The position numbers and the translations under genes are program-made. Below, piece after piece: positions 1 through 6,306 of a DNA stretch of 8,217 bases. Position 1 is the first letter of the stretch, and every line of letters begins with the position of its first letter. This stretch comes from an uncultured Acetobacteraceae bacterium. GTDB lineage: Bacteria > Pseudomonadota > Alphaproteobacteria > Acetobacterales > Acetobacteraceae. A model generated the notes under the pieces. The model made no database searches. It was given only the letters and a program-made list of their open reading frames with translations, and had not been told where the DNA came from. The stretch covers positions 1-8,217 of the forward strand of contig CALGVL010000059.1 of the NCBI GenBank assembly GCA_937930165.1. Reading direction: 5' to 3'.

Positions 1-620
1 CCATGGTCATCGCCGTGCCGACAGGCATCAAGATCTTCAGCTGGATTGCCACCATGTGGGGCGGCTCCATCCAGTTCCGGGTGCCGATGCTCTGGGCGAC
101 CGGCTTCATCTTCGTCTTCACCATGGGCGGCGTGACCGGCGTGAAGCTGGCCAATGCCGGCGTGGATACAGTCCTGCACAACACCTACTACGTGATCGCG
201 CACTTCCACTATGTGCTCAGCCTGGGCTCCGTCTTCGGCATCTTCGCCGGCTTCTACTACTGGATCGGCAAGATGAGTGGCCGGCCCTACCCCGAATTCT
301 GGGGGAAGGTGCATTTCTGGATGAGCTTCATCGGCGTGAACCTCACCTTCTTCCCGCAGCACTTCCTGGGCGCGCAGGGCATGCCCCGCCGCTACCCGGA
401 CTATCCGGACGCCTATGCACCGTGGAATTTCGTCTCCTCCATCGGCGCCTATATCGGCGCAGCGTCCTTCCTGGTCTTCCTCTATGTCTGCTATCGCACC
501 TTCACCAGCAAGGAGCACGTGCCGGCGAACCAGTGGGGCGAGGGTGCGACCACGCTGGAATGGCAGGTGAGCAGCCCGCCGCCCTTCCACACCTTCGACG
601 AACTGCCGCGCGTGCGCTGA
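1..620 (+). CDS. ctaD: Cytochrome c oxidase subunit I, C-terminal part (partial, enters from left edge)
   Basis: Catalytic subunit of the haem-copper terminal oxidase, which reduces O2 to water and pumps protons across the inner membrane. Only about the last 205 residues are present; the ATG at position 3 is an internal Met, because subunit I is usually above 500 residues. Counting from that Met: the K-channel region is PTGIKIFSW (T7, K10), which indicates an A-type oxidase; the helix X motif HNTYYVIAHFHYV carries H67 and H69, the expected ligands of haem a3 and haem a; GMPRRYPDYPDAY holds the Arg pair that contacts the haem propionates. Hydrophobic segments match the last four to five transmembrane helices, and the tail SPPPFHTFDELPRVR is typical of bacterial CtaD. 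The usual HD of the Mg/Mn site reads HN here (N60). The stop is TGA at 618-620. No other cox gene follows in this window. Confidence 0.97.
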   Translation, partial: MVIAVPTGIKIFSWIATMWGGSIQFRVPMLWATGFIFVFTMGGVTGVKLANAGVDTVLHNTYYVIAHFHYVLSLGSVFGIFAGFYYWIGKMSGRPYPEFWGKVHFWMSFIGVNLTFFPQHFLGAQGMPRRYPDYPDAYAPWNFVSSIGAYIGAASFLVFLYVCYRTFTSKEHVPANQWGEGATTLEWQVSSPPPFHTFDELPRVR

Positions 621-729
621 ACCTGCCCGGAAGGGGGCGGTGGCTCCTCCGGTCCCTTCGGATCATGCCCCGCCTTCCCCGCGGGCGCTCCCAAAGTCAT
701 GTCGGCGCTCGCGGCCAGCCCGCTGCGAC

Positions 730-753
730 GGCGCCGCCGGCGGCAGCGGCGCC
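730..753. terminator. GC-rich hairpin between convergent genes (possible terminator)
   Basis: A perfect 8-bp stem, GGCGCCGC (730-737) with GCGGCGCC (746-753), has an 8-base loop. It sits between the ctaD stop (620) and the stop of the convergent minus-strand gene, whose TAG is at 753-755. There is no T-tract on either strand, so a role as a bidirectional terminator is inferred from position only. The rest of 621-729 shows no convincing gene or motif. Confidence 0.3.
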
Positions 754-1325
754 TAGGGGGCGGCCAGGCCCGGTGGGATCGTGACGCCGCGGCGGGCCAG
801 CGAGTCGCGATAATCGTCAAGCGCCTGGCGAGGCATGACGCGCGCCAGCAGTGCGTGGTTCAGCACCTCCGGATCGGTGGAGAGCGGGATGGTACGGCTC
901 TCGTCCCGGCCTTTGATCCTGATGACGAGTTCATCGACCACCCGGCTGGACCGATTGCCGGTCCGCCGCGACTGATGGGACATGTGGTCTATCTCGGCAA
1001 AGGCGATCCGTTCGGAAAACGGCGTGAACCCGTCGCATCCTTCGAACACGAGTGCCTGGTCCTCGACGGAAATGCGGTGCGTGGTCATGCCCATGACCGA
1101 GAAGAACAGGATCGGGCCGAGCGTCAGGACGCCTGCCGCGCCGAAGGCCGGGATGAGGGCACGCATCTGCCGTGCCCTGTTCGGCTGCTGACGAATGAGC
1201 CACCATGTGAAGCCGGCCGCGCCCAGAAGCACCAGCACGGCGATGCCGGTGCCGATGAGCATCGCCGTCGTGGCGCTCTCGACGCAGCTCTGATCGGCCG
1301 ATGCAGTACGAAACAGCGTTTCCAT
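753..1325 (-). CDS. Uncharacterised membrane protein with two predicted TM segments and a soluble C-terminal domain
   Basis: I do not recognise this family. From the ATG at 1325 the protein is 190 residues. Two hydrophobic segments are clear: about residues 22-44 (starting MLIGTGIAVLVLLGAAGF) and about 56-80 (from ALIPAFGAAGVLTLGPILFF). They are joined by a short Arg-rich stretch (RQQPNRARQMR) that would face the cytoplasm by the positive-inside rule. The remaining ~110 residues alternate hydrophobic and polar stretches (THRISVEDQALVFEG, VVDELVIRIKGRDESRTIPL), suggesting a beta-rich domain. The layout is reminiscent of small bacterial proteins with a membrane-anchored PH-like domain, but this is an inference. 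The start is uncertain: ATG at 1262 (169 residues, beginning at the first TM) and TTG at 1385 are in frame, and none has a strong Shine-Dalgarno. Third codon positions are less GC-rich than in the mre genes. It is convergent with ctaD and stands alone. Confidence 0.65.
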   Translation of the reverse strand: METLFRTASADQSCVESATTAMLIGTGIAVLVLLGAAGFTWWLIRQQPNRARQMRALIPAFGAAGVLTLGPILFFSVMGMTTHRISVEDQALVFEGCDGFTPFSERIAFAEIDHMSHQSRRTGNRSSRVVDELVIRIKGRDESRTIPLSTDPEVLNHALLARVMPRQALDDYRDSLARRGVTIPPGLAAP

Positions 1326-1397
1326 GCCGTGTCCCAGACCGGAGTTGCCCTTGGTGGCGCGGCGCCGCACGGACCATGCCCCCAAAGAATTGCCACT

Positions 1398-1437
1398 ACG
1401 TTACAGATTTGTATTCCGAACGAAAATGCCTGGGCCA
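1398..1437 (-). promoter_or_regulatory. Possible promoter of the uncharacterised membrane protein gene
   Basis: Positions about 1380-1430 are distinctly richer in A+T than their surroundings and lie just upstream of the minus-strand gene at 753-1325. On the minus strand a TTGGCC-like -35 is followed by an AATACA/TACAAA-like -10 at 17-19 bases. The matches are poor and the call rests mostly on composition and position. Confidence 0.2.
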
Positions 1438-1544
1438 AGCCGGCGTGACGCCCGCCCCTTTACCGGCCAGAAATCACGGGGAGCGAGCGGAACCGCCGTT
1501 CAGTCCAGACCCGTCGAGAGGGATTGCGACAGGACACCGAAACG

Positions 1545-1576
1545 CGAAGAGCCCCGCCTTTCGACGGGGCTCTTCG
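1545..1576 (-). terminator. Strong intrinsic terminator downstream of tRNA-Lys
   Basis: A perfect 12-bp inverted repeat: CGAAGAGCCCCG (1545-1556), an 8-base loop, and CGGGGCTCTTCG (1565-1576). It begins 7 bases after the CCA end of the minus-strand tRNA. The T-tract is weak (TTCGCGTTT on the minus strand), but the stem length, the GC-rich core and the position directly after a tRNA support a Rho-independent terminator. It would also end any transcript reading through from the mre-rodA operon. Confidence 0.8.
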
Positions 1577-1583
1577 AGGAAAA

Positions 1584-1659
<76 letters not shown>

Positions 1660-1682
1660 GCCGGCAGCCATCCGGCTTCGGA

Positions 1683-1716
1683 GGGCGCTAAATAGCGCCC
1701 GCTACGGCTTTGTCCA
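1683..1716 (-). promoter_or_regulatory. Hairpin and possible tRNA-Lys promoter in the rodA-tRNA gap
   Basis: An inverted repeat, GGGCGCTA (1683-1690) with TAGCGCCC (1693-1700), lies between the rodA stop and the tRNA. It has no following T-tract, so it is a poor Rho-independent terminator. Overlapping it on the minus strand is a TGGACA (-35 like, 1711-1716), 16 bases from TATTTA (1689-1694). This would start transcription a little over 20 bases before the tRNA 5' end. The -35 match is good and the -10 match is weak. Promoter, processing hairpin or weak terminator cannot be separated from sequence alone. Confidence 0.35.
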
Positions 1717-1741
1717 GCCCCAAAGAGCGAATTCCGGCCCC

Positions 1742-2893
1742 TCAATCCCGGACCGGGCCGAATTCGGCATCCCGGTGGACGAAGACCGAGAGCAGCAGCC
1801 CGAAGCCCAGCATGGTCGTCAGCATGGCCGAGCCGCCATGGGAGATCAGCGGCAAGGGCACGCCACCCACCGGGATGGACCCGGTCACCATCGCCACATT
1901 CACGAAAACATAGAGGAAGAAGTTGGTTCCCAGCCCGACCGCCAGCAGCCGCCCGAATTGATGCCGGCAGCGTAACGCTACCAGGTAGCAGAAGCCCACC
2001 ACCAGCAGCAGCAGCCCCAGCACGGACAGGGCGCCCACCAAGCCAAATTCCTCGGCCAGCATGGTGAAGATGAAGTCCGTCTGCTTCTCCGGCAGGAAAT
2101 TCAGATGCCCCTGGGTGCCCTGCAAGAAGCCCTTCCCCCAGATCCCGCCGGAGCCCAGCGCGATCTTGCTCTGAATGATGTTGTAACCGGCGCCCAGAGG
2201 GTCGCTCTCCGGGTCCAGAAAGGTGGTAATCCGGGCCCTCTGGTAGTCATGCAGATGCTCATAGGCGATCGGCGCCGCCACGCCGGCCGCACCCAGCACC
2301 AGGGCGAATTTCCATAGGCGGACACCGGCGGCGAAGAAGACCGCGGCCCCCACCATGCCGGTGATCAGCGCCGTCCCCAGATTGGGCTGCTTCAGGATCA
2401 ACCCCATTGGCGCCAGCACCAGCAGCGCCGGCGGGATCAGGAACAGCGGATTCCCCACCCGTTTCCAGCTCGCCCGGTGGAACCAGGCGGCCAGCGCCAG
2501 CACCAGCAGGATTTTCATCAGCTCGGAAGGCTGCAATTGCAGCGGGCCGATATCGATCCAGCGCTGCGCACCCTTGCCCACATTGCCATGCAGCAGCACC
2601 AGCACCAGGAGCGCCAGCCCGCCGGCATAGGCCACCCAGGCAAGGCGCGCGATCAGGCGGATATCGACCAGCGCGACGGACAGCATCAACACCAGGCCGA
2701 AGGCGAAGCGCAGGGCGTGCTTCGCGGCATAGGGCTCCGGCGCCCCACCGCCGGCCGAATAGAGCGCGACATAGCCCACCGCCGCCAGGGCGCAGAGCAG
2801 CAGCACGAAGCTCCAGGGGATCCGCCACAGCTTCCGCAGCAGTGTGCCGCCGCGGTCGCGGGTGAGCAGCCGGCGCTCGAACACCTCGCTCAC
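1742..2893 (-). CDS. rodA: RodA, SEDS-family peptidoglycan glycosyltransferase
   Basis: Polytopic inner-membrane SEDS protein that polymerises lipid II into glycan strands for the elongasome, paired with PBP2. It is 383 residues, normal for RodA, with about ten hydrophobic segments. Visible family landmarks: AQRWIDIGPLQLQPSELMKI (109-128, with PSE at 122-124), KQPNLGTAL (168-176), the loop GKGFLQGTQGHLNFLPEKQTDF holding D273, which aligns with the catalytic Asp of SEDS enzymes (E. coli RodA D262), and the C-terminal VGGVPLPLISHGGSAM (342-357). The last motif has His (352) where Tyr is usual in SYGGS. The start is GTG at 2893, sharing four bases (GTGA) with the mrdA stop, so translation is probably coupled; a GGAGG lies farther upstream than ideal. 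It is last in the mreBCD-mrdA-rodA operon. Among SEDS members, pairing with PBP2 in an mre cluster argues for RodA rather than FtsW. Confidence 0.97.
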   Translation of the reverse strand: MSEVFERRLLTRDRGGTLLRKLWRIPWSFVLLLCALAAVGYVALYSAGGGAPEPYAAKHALRFAFGLVLMLSVALVDIRLIARLAWVAYAGGLALLVLVLLHGNVGKGAQRWIDIGPLQLQPSELMKILLVLALAAWFHRASWKRVGNPLFLIPPALLVLAPMGLILKQPNLGTALITGMVGAAVFFAAGVRLWKFALVLGAAGVAAPIAYEHLHDYQRARITTFLDPESDPLGAGYNIIQSKIALGSGGIWGKGFLQGTQGHLNFLPEKQTDFIFTMLAEEFGLVGALSVLGLLLLVVGFCYLVALRCRHQFGRLLAVGLGTNFFLYVFVNVAMVTGSIPVGGVPLPLISHGGSAMLTTMLGFGLLLSVFVHRDAEFGPVRD

Positions 2894-4767
2894 GGACGGG
2901 GCGGCCCCTGGACCTCCGCCACGCGCGAGCCGGCAGGGGCTGGCGCCGTGCGGAGGCGGGTGAAGGTCTCGACCAGCACGTCGCGGGCCAGCGGCGCCGC
3001 GGCACCGGCGCCGCTCATGCCATGCTCCACCACCACGCTGCAGGCATAGAGCGGGTTGTCATAGGGCGCATAGGCGACGAACAGCGCATGCGGGCGCCAC
3101 TCGCGCGGCAGGCTCTCCACCTTGAAGCCGCGCTCGCGCTGCTCCCGGCTGACCCGCCGCACCTGGACGGAGCCGGTCTTGCCGGCCATCACCCCGAACT
3201 GCGCCGGCAGGCGGCTGGACCGGGCGGTGCCGCCCTCCTCATTCACCACGGCCCACATCCCTTCCCGCACCAGGCGCAGATCCCTCTCCGGGATGCCGAG
3301 GGCAGGCCAGTCCTCCGCCCGCCCGCCCCGGACCGGCCGGCCGCCGATGCTGCGCGTCAGATGCGGTTGCACCGCCCGCCCGGTCGCCAGCCGCGCCGTC
3401 ATGGTGGCAAGCTGCAAGGGGGTGAGCTGGTAGAAGCCCTGGCCGATGCCGTGCACCACCGTATCCCCAAGGTTCCATGGCTTGCCCTGGGCCTGCCGCC
3501 AGGCCCGCGTCGGCACCAGGCCGCGCTTCGCGCCGGGCAGCTCGATCTCCAGATCCACCCCCAGGCCGAAGCGGTTCGCCATGGCGGCGATGCGGTCGAT
3601 CCCGACCCGCTTCGCCATCTCGTAGAAATACACGTCGCAGGAGTGCTTGAGGGCGCCGCGCAGATCCAGGTTCCCATGCCCGCGCCGCTGCCAGCAGTGG
3701 AAGCGCGTGTCGCCGAGATCCATGTGGCCGGGGCAGAAGATGCGGTCGCCCGGCGTCGCCACCCGCGCCTCCAGCGCCGCCAGCCCTACGATCATCTTGA
3801 AGGTGCTGCCGGGCGCGTAGAGGCCGTTGGTCGCCTTGTTGATCAGCGGCGTGGCGCGGTTGCGGGTCCATTCCCGCCATTGCTGGGCGGAGATGCCGGC
3901 ATTGAACAGGTTCGGGTCGAAGGAAGGCTGGGAGGCCATGGCCAGCACCTCCCCGCTGCGGGCATCCAGGACGACGACGCTGGTGCCTTCCCCGATCTTC
4001 TCGCGTATTGCCTTCTGCAGGCCGGTATCGACCGAGATCTGCACATCCTGGCCTGGCACGCCCTCCCGCCGGTCGAGCTCGCGGATCACCCGGCCGACCG
4101 CATTCACCTCCAGCTGGACGGCGCCGCCACGGCCGCGCAGCACTTGGTCGTGATACTTCTCGATCCCGGCACGGCCGACGCGGATGCCGGGCAGTTCCAG
4201 CAGCGGGTCGCCATCCATGTCGCGCTCCGCGGGGGGCGCGACATAGCCGACGATATGCGCCAGATGCTCCGCCTCCGGGTAATGCCGCGTGGTGCCAACA
4301 TCGATCAGGATGCCGGGCAGGTCCGGCGCGTTCACCTCGATCCGCGCCATCTCCTCCCAGCTCAGGAATTCCCGCACGGCGACGGGGACGAAACGGCGGC
4401 GGCGGCGGACCTCACGCTCGATCCGGGCCCGCTCCTGCTCCGTCAGCGGCACGATGCGGGAGAAGGTCTCCAGGGTCGCGCCGACATCCTGGGTCTGCTC
4501 CGCCACCAGCAGGGCGCGCCAGTTGAGCTGGTTGCCCGCGAGGACCGCGCCATTGCGGTCCAGCACCCGGCCGCGCGGCGGCGGGATCAGCCGGGCGGAG
4601 ATGCGGTTCTCCTCCGCCAGCATGGCATAGCGCTCCCCCTCCACCACCTGCAGCCGGTAGAGCCGGCTGCCGAGGAAGCCGAAGAGCGCCGCCTGCCCGC
4701 CTCCCAGCAGCAGCGCCCGCCGGGTGAAGATGCTGTGGCGCCGCTCCTCCTCCCTTCGCACGCTCAT
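2890..4767 (-). CDS. mrdA: Penicillin-binding protein 2, elongasome DD-transpeptidase
   Basis: Class B PBP that cross-links peptidoglycan made by RodA during cell elongation; the target of mecillinam in its family. It is 625 residues, typical for PBP2. An Arg-rich cytoplasmic start (RREEERRHSIFTRR) is followed by one membrane anchor at about residues 17-36, then a pedestal/dimerisation domain with PPPRGRVLDRNGAVLAGN (62-79). The transpeptidase domain has all three motifs: SxxK as STFK (S321 nucleophile, K324), SxN-type as SCD (376-378, usual for PBP2), and KTG (530-532) followed by Ser 533 instead of the commoner Thr. The ATG at 4767 has GGAGAG six bases upstream and overlaps the mreD stop (ATGA). 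Its own stop overlaps the rodA start (GTGA). This tight packing implies coupled translation of mreD, mrdA and rodA. Confidence 0.97.
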   Translation of the reverse strand: MSVRREEERRHSIFTRRALLLGGGQAALFGFLGSRLYRLQVVEGERYAMLAEENRISARLIPPPRGRVLDRNGAVLAGNQLNWRALLVAEQTQDVGATLETFSRIVPLTEQERARIEREVRRRRRFVPVAVREFLSWEEMARIEVNAPDLPGILIDVGTTRHYPEAEHLAHIVGYVAPPAERDMDGDPLLELPGIRVGRAGIEKYHDQVLRGRGGAVQLEVNAVGRVIRELDRREGVPGQDVQISVDTGLQKAIREKIGEGTSVVVLDARSGEVLAMASQPSFDPNLFNAGISAQQWREWTRNRATPLINKATNGLYAPGSTFKMIVGLAALEARVATPGDRIFCPGHMDLGDTRFHCWQRRGHGNLDLRGALKHSCDVYFYEMAKRVGIDRIAAMANRFGLGVDLEIELPGAKRGLVPTRAWRQAQGKPWNLGDTVVHGIGQGFYQLTPLQLATMTARLATGRAVQPHLTRSIGGRPVRGGRAEDWPALGIPERDLRLVREGMWAVVNEEGGTARSSRLPAQFGVMAGKTGSVQVRRVSREQRERGFKVESLPREWRPHALFVAYAPYDNPLYACSVVVEHGMSGAGAAAPLARDVLVETFTRLRTAPAPAGSRVAEVQGPPRP

Positions 4768-5300
4768 GCCGCGCTCTCCGCGCGGCGCATGGCCTCATGC
4801 GCGCGGGTGAGGAGGAAGGCGATGGTGGGATAGAGCCCGGCAGCCAGCGCCACCTGAAGCAGGCCGGGCTGAACCGGCAGGAGCCGCCAGCCGAGCAGCG
4901 CCTGCAATGCCCAGTCCAGGCTCGCGGCCCCCGCAGCGAAGCCACAATGGACCAGCCAGACCGCCAGGAAGGATTGCTGGACCAGGAAGCGCCGCCAGTG
5001 CCTGGCCAGGCCATGCACCAGCAGCAGGACCAGGGCGCCAGAGCCGACCGGCGCCGCGGTCAGCAGGTCCTGCAGCAGGCCCAGACCGTACACCACGGGC
5101 GGCGGCAGGGCGGCCGGCCGGAAGACGGACCAGAAGAAGATACAGGGCAGCCCCGCCGCCGGCACCGCGCCGGGCAGCCCCACTGGCATGGCCGCCAGGA
5201 CCAGCAGGATCGCCGTGGCAGCGGCCGGGAAGGCGGCCCGCGCCAGGGCATCGGCCCGCCGCAGCAGGCCGGGCGATGGCGGTCGGCGCCCCTTCCTCAC
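4764..5300 (-). CDS. mreD: Rod shape-determining protein MreD
   Basis: Small integral inner-membrane protein of the elongasome that associates with MreC and is needed for rod shape. It is 178 residues, with a basic N-terminus and about five to six hydrophobic segments. The family signature is clear at about residues 55-90: FFWSVFRPAALPPPVV, then GLLQDLL, then PVGSGAL. This matches the MreD pattern F-W-x-R-P-x-x-L-P with G-L-x-x-D and P-x-G downstream. The GTG at 5300 is chosen because GGAGGGG lies about seven bases upstream. The stop overlaps the mrdA ATG by four bases. It is 57 bases downstream of mreC. Part of its ribosome-binding site can pair in a short hairpin. Confidence 0.93.
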   Translation of the reverse strand: MRKGRRPPSPGLLRRADALARAAFPAAATAILLVLAAMPVGLPGAVPAAGLPCIFFWSVFRPAALPPPVVYGLGLLQDLLTAAPVGSGALVLLLVHGLARHWRRFLVQQSFLAVWLVHCGFAAGAASLDWALQALLGWRLLPVQPGLLQVALAAGLYPTIAFLLTRAHEAMRRAESAA

Positions 5301-5302
5301 CG

Positions 5303-5325
5303 CGCCCCTCCGGCCCGGCGGGGCG
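5303..5325 (-). promoter_or_regulatory. Ribosome-binding site of mreD inside a potential hairpin
   Basis: On the minus strand CGCCCC (5325-5320) can pair with GGGGCG (5308-5303) across an 11-base loop. The mreD Shine-Dalgarno GGAGGGG (5311-5305) overlaps the second arm, so its last Gs would be paired. In such GC-rich DNA a 6-bp stem can occur by chance. Confidence 0.25.
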
Positions 5326-5357
5326 TGTCTGCCGCGGTGGCAGTCGGCATGATGGCG

Positions 5358-6221
5358 CTATCGCCGCTGGCGCGGCTCTGGCCGCGCCACGGCCTCGGGT
5401 GGCAGGATGCCGCCCAGGCCGTAATCGAACAGCCGCACCAAATCCAGGCGGTCGAGTCGGGCGAAGAGCTCCACCTCCGCAACGCCCGATTCGGTCCAGC
5501 GCACCACGCCCACGGGCAGGCCGGCGGGGAAGGCGGCGGCCTCGGCGCTGGTCACCACCCGATCGCCCTCCCGCGGGGCGGAACCCTCCGGCCAGTGCTG
5601 CAGCCTCGGCCGGGCGCCATTGGTGCCGGCCAGGATGGCGCGCGCCCGCGTGCCTTCCAGCGCCACCGGGATGCGGCTGTTCATATCCGTCACCAGCAGG
5701 ACGCGGGCGGAGCGCGCGCCCACCTCTGTCACCCGCCCCACAAGCCCACGGTCGTCCAGGGCGACCTGGCCCTTGCGCACCGCATGGTTAGGGCCGGCGG
5801 CCAGCAGCACCGCCCTGGCATAGGTTCCGCCGCCATCGGCGACGACCCGCGCGGTGTGGAAGGCCGGCGCCGCCTCCGGCAGGAAGGCGAGCTGGCGGCG
5901 CAGCATGGCGTTCTCCGCCTCCAGCGCCAGGGCCGCCGCATGCCAGCGGTGCAGGCGCGCATTTTCCTCCCGCAGCCGGGCGTTCTCGCGGCGCAGGTGC
6001 AGCAGCTCCCTGCCCTCCTGCACCACGTCCCGCAGCGCCGTCGCCGGCACCTGCAGGGCCGACCAGATCGGGGTCAGGAGGTCGGCCAGGGCCATCCGGG
6101 CCCGCTCGGCCAGCAGCGCATCCGCCTTGCCGAGCAGCATGGTCCCGAAAGCCACCGCGACCAGGACCGGCAGCGAAAGACGGGAAAGCGCCTGCCGGAA
6201 CGGGATGCTGAGACGGATCAC
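5358..6221 (-). CDS. mreC: Rod shape-determining protein MreC
   Basis: Bitopic inner-membrane protein whose periplasmic part activates PBP2/RodA and links MreB to the wall machinery. With the GTG at 6221 it is 287 residues: a short basic N-terminus, one TM segment (about 13-32), a coiled coil rich in Leu, Glu and Arg (about 62-112, around LLHLRRENARLREENARL), then the beta-rich MreC core. Core landmarks are GPNHAVRKGQVALDDRGLVG (143-162), RVLLVTDMNSRIPV (173-186) and GDRVVTSAEAAAFPAGLPVG (219-238), all characteristic of the family. I prefer GTG 6221 because GGAGG lies four bases upstream; an in-frame TTG at 6236 would add five residues but has a poorly placed ribosome site. It lies 85 bases after mreB and ends with TAG 57 bases before mreD. 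Confidence 0.95.
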   Translation of the reverse strand: MIRLSIPFRQALSRLSLPVLVAVAFGTMLLGKADALLAERARMALADLLTPIWSALQVPATALRDVVQEGRELLHLRRENARLREENARLHRWHAAALALEAENAMLRRQLAFLPEAAPAFHTARVVADGGGTYARAVLLAAGPNHAVRKGQVALDDRGLVGRVTEVGARSARVLLVTDMNSRIPVALEGTRARAILAGTNGARPRLQHWPEGSAPREGDRVVTSAEAAAFPAGLPVGVVRWTESGVAEVELFARLDRLDLVRLFDYGLGGILPPEAVARPEPRQRR

Positions 6222-6251
6222 GCGGCCTCCGCCCAAGGGGACCGAGCCGGG

Positions 6252-6289
6252 CCTCCGTCATGGAGGGGCTCAGCGCGGCATCTGCCGCG
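6252..6289 (-). promoter_or_regulatory. Two small hairpins in the mreB-mreC gap
   Basis: Reading from mreB toward mreC, the first inverted repeat pairs 6283-6289 with 6274-6280 (CGCGGCA/TGCCGCG; realistically a 6-bp stem with an AGAT tetraloop). The second is CCTCC/GGAGG (6262-6266 with 6252-6256) with a 5-base loop. Neither is followed by a T-tract. In E. coli much of the mreB transcript is reported to end before mreC, so structure in this gap could act as a processing or attenuation element that keeps MreB in excess. That role is an inference here. Confidence 0.3.
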
Positions 6290-6306
6290 GGGTGGTCATG
6301 CCTTCA

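Noticed and set aside
3..620. ATG at position 3 as a genuine start of a short oxidase protein
   Set aside because: The sequence begins in the middle of the conserved helix VIII of subunit I, so the gene is simply cut by the window edge.
699..1448. Plus-strand open frame opposite the two-TM protein
   Set aside because: Its translation has no hydrophobic or domain pattern, whereas the minus-strand frame gives a coherent protein with two TM segments and a structured tail.
3022..4833. Long plus-strand open frame opposite mrdA and the end of mreD (about 600 codons)
   Set aside because: It is antisense to PBP2, whose catalytic motifs are all intact. Its translation is low-complexity, rich in Ala, Arg, His and Pro, without any motif. 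Long antisense frames are expected in such GC-rich genes.
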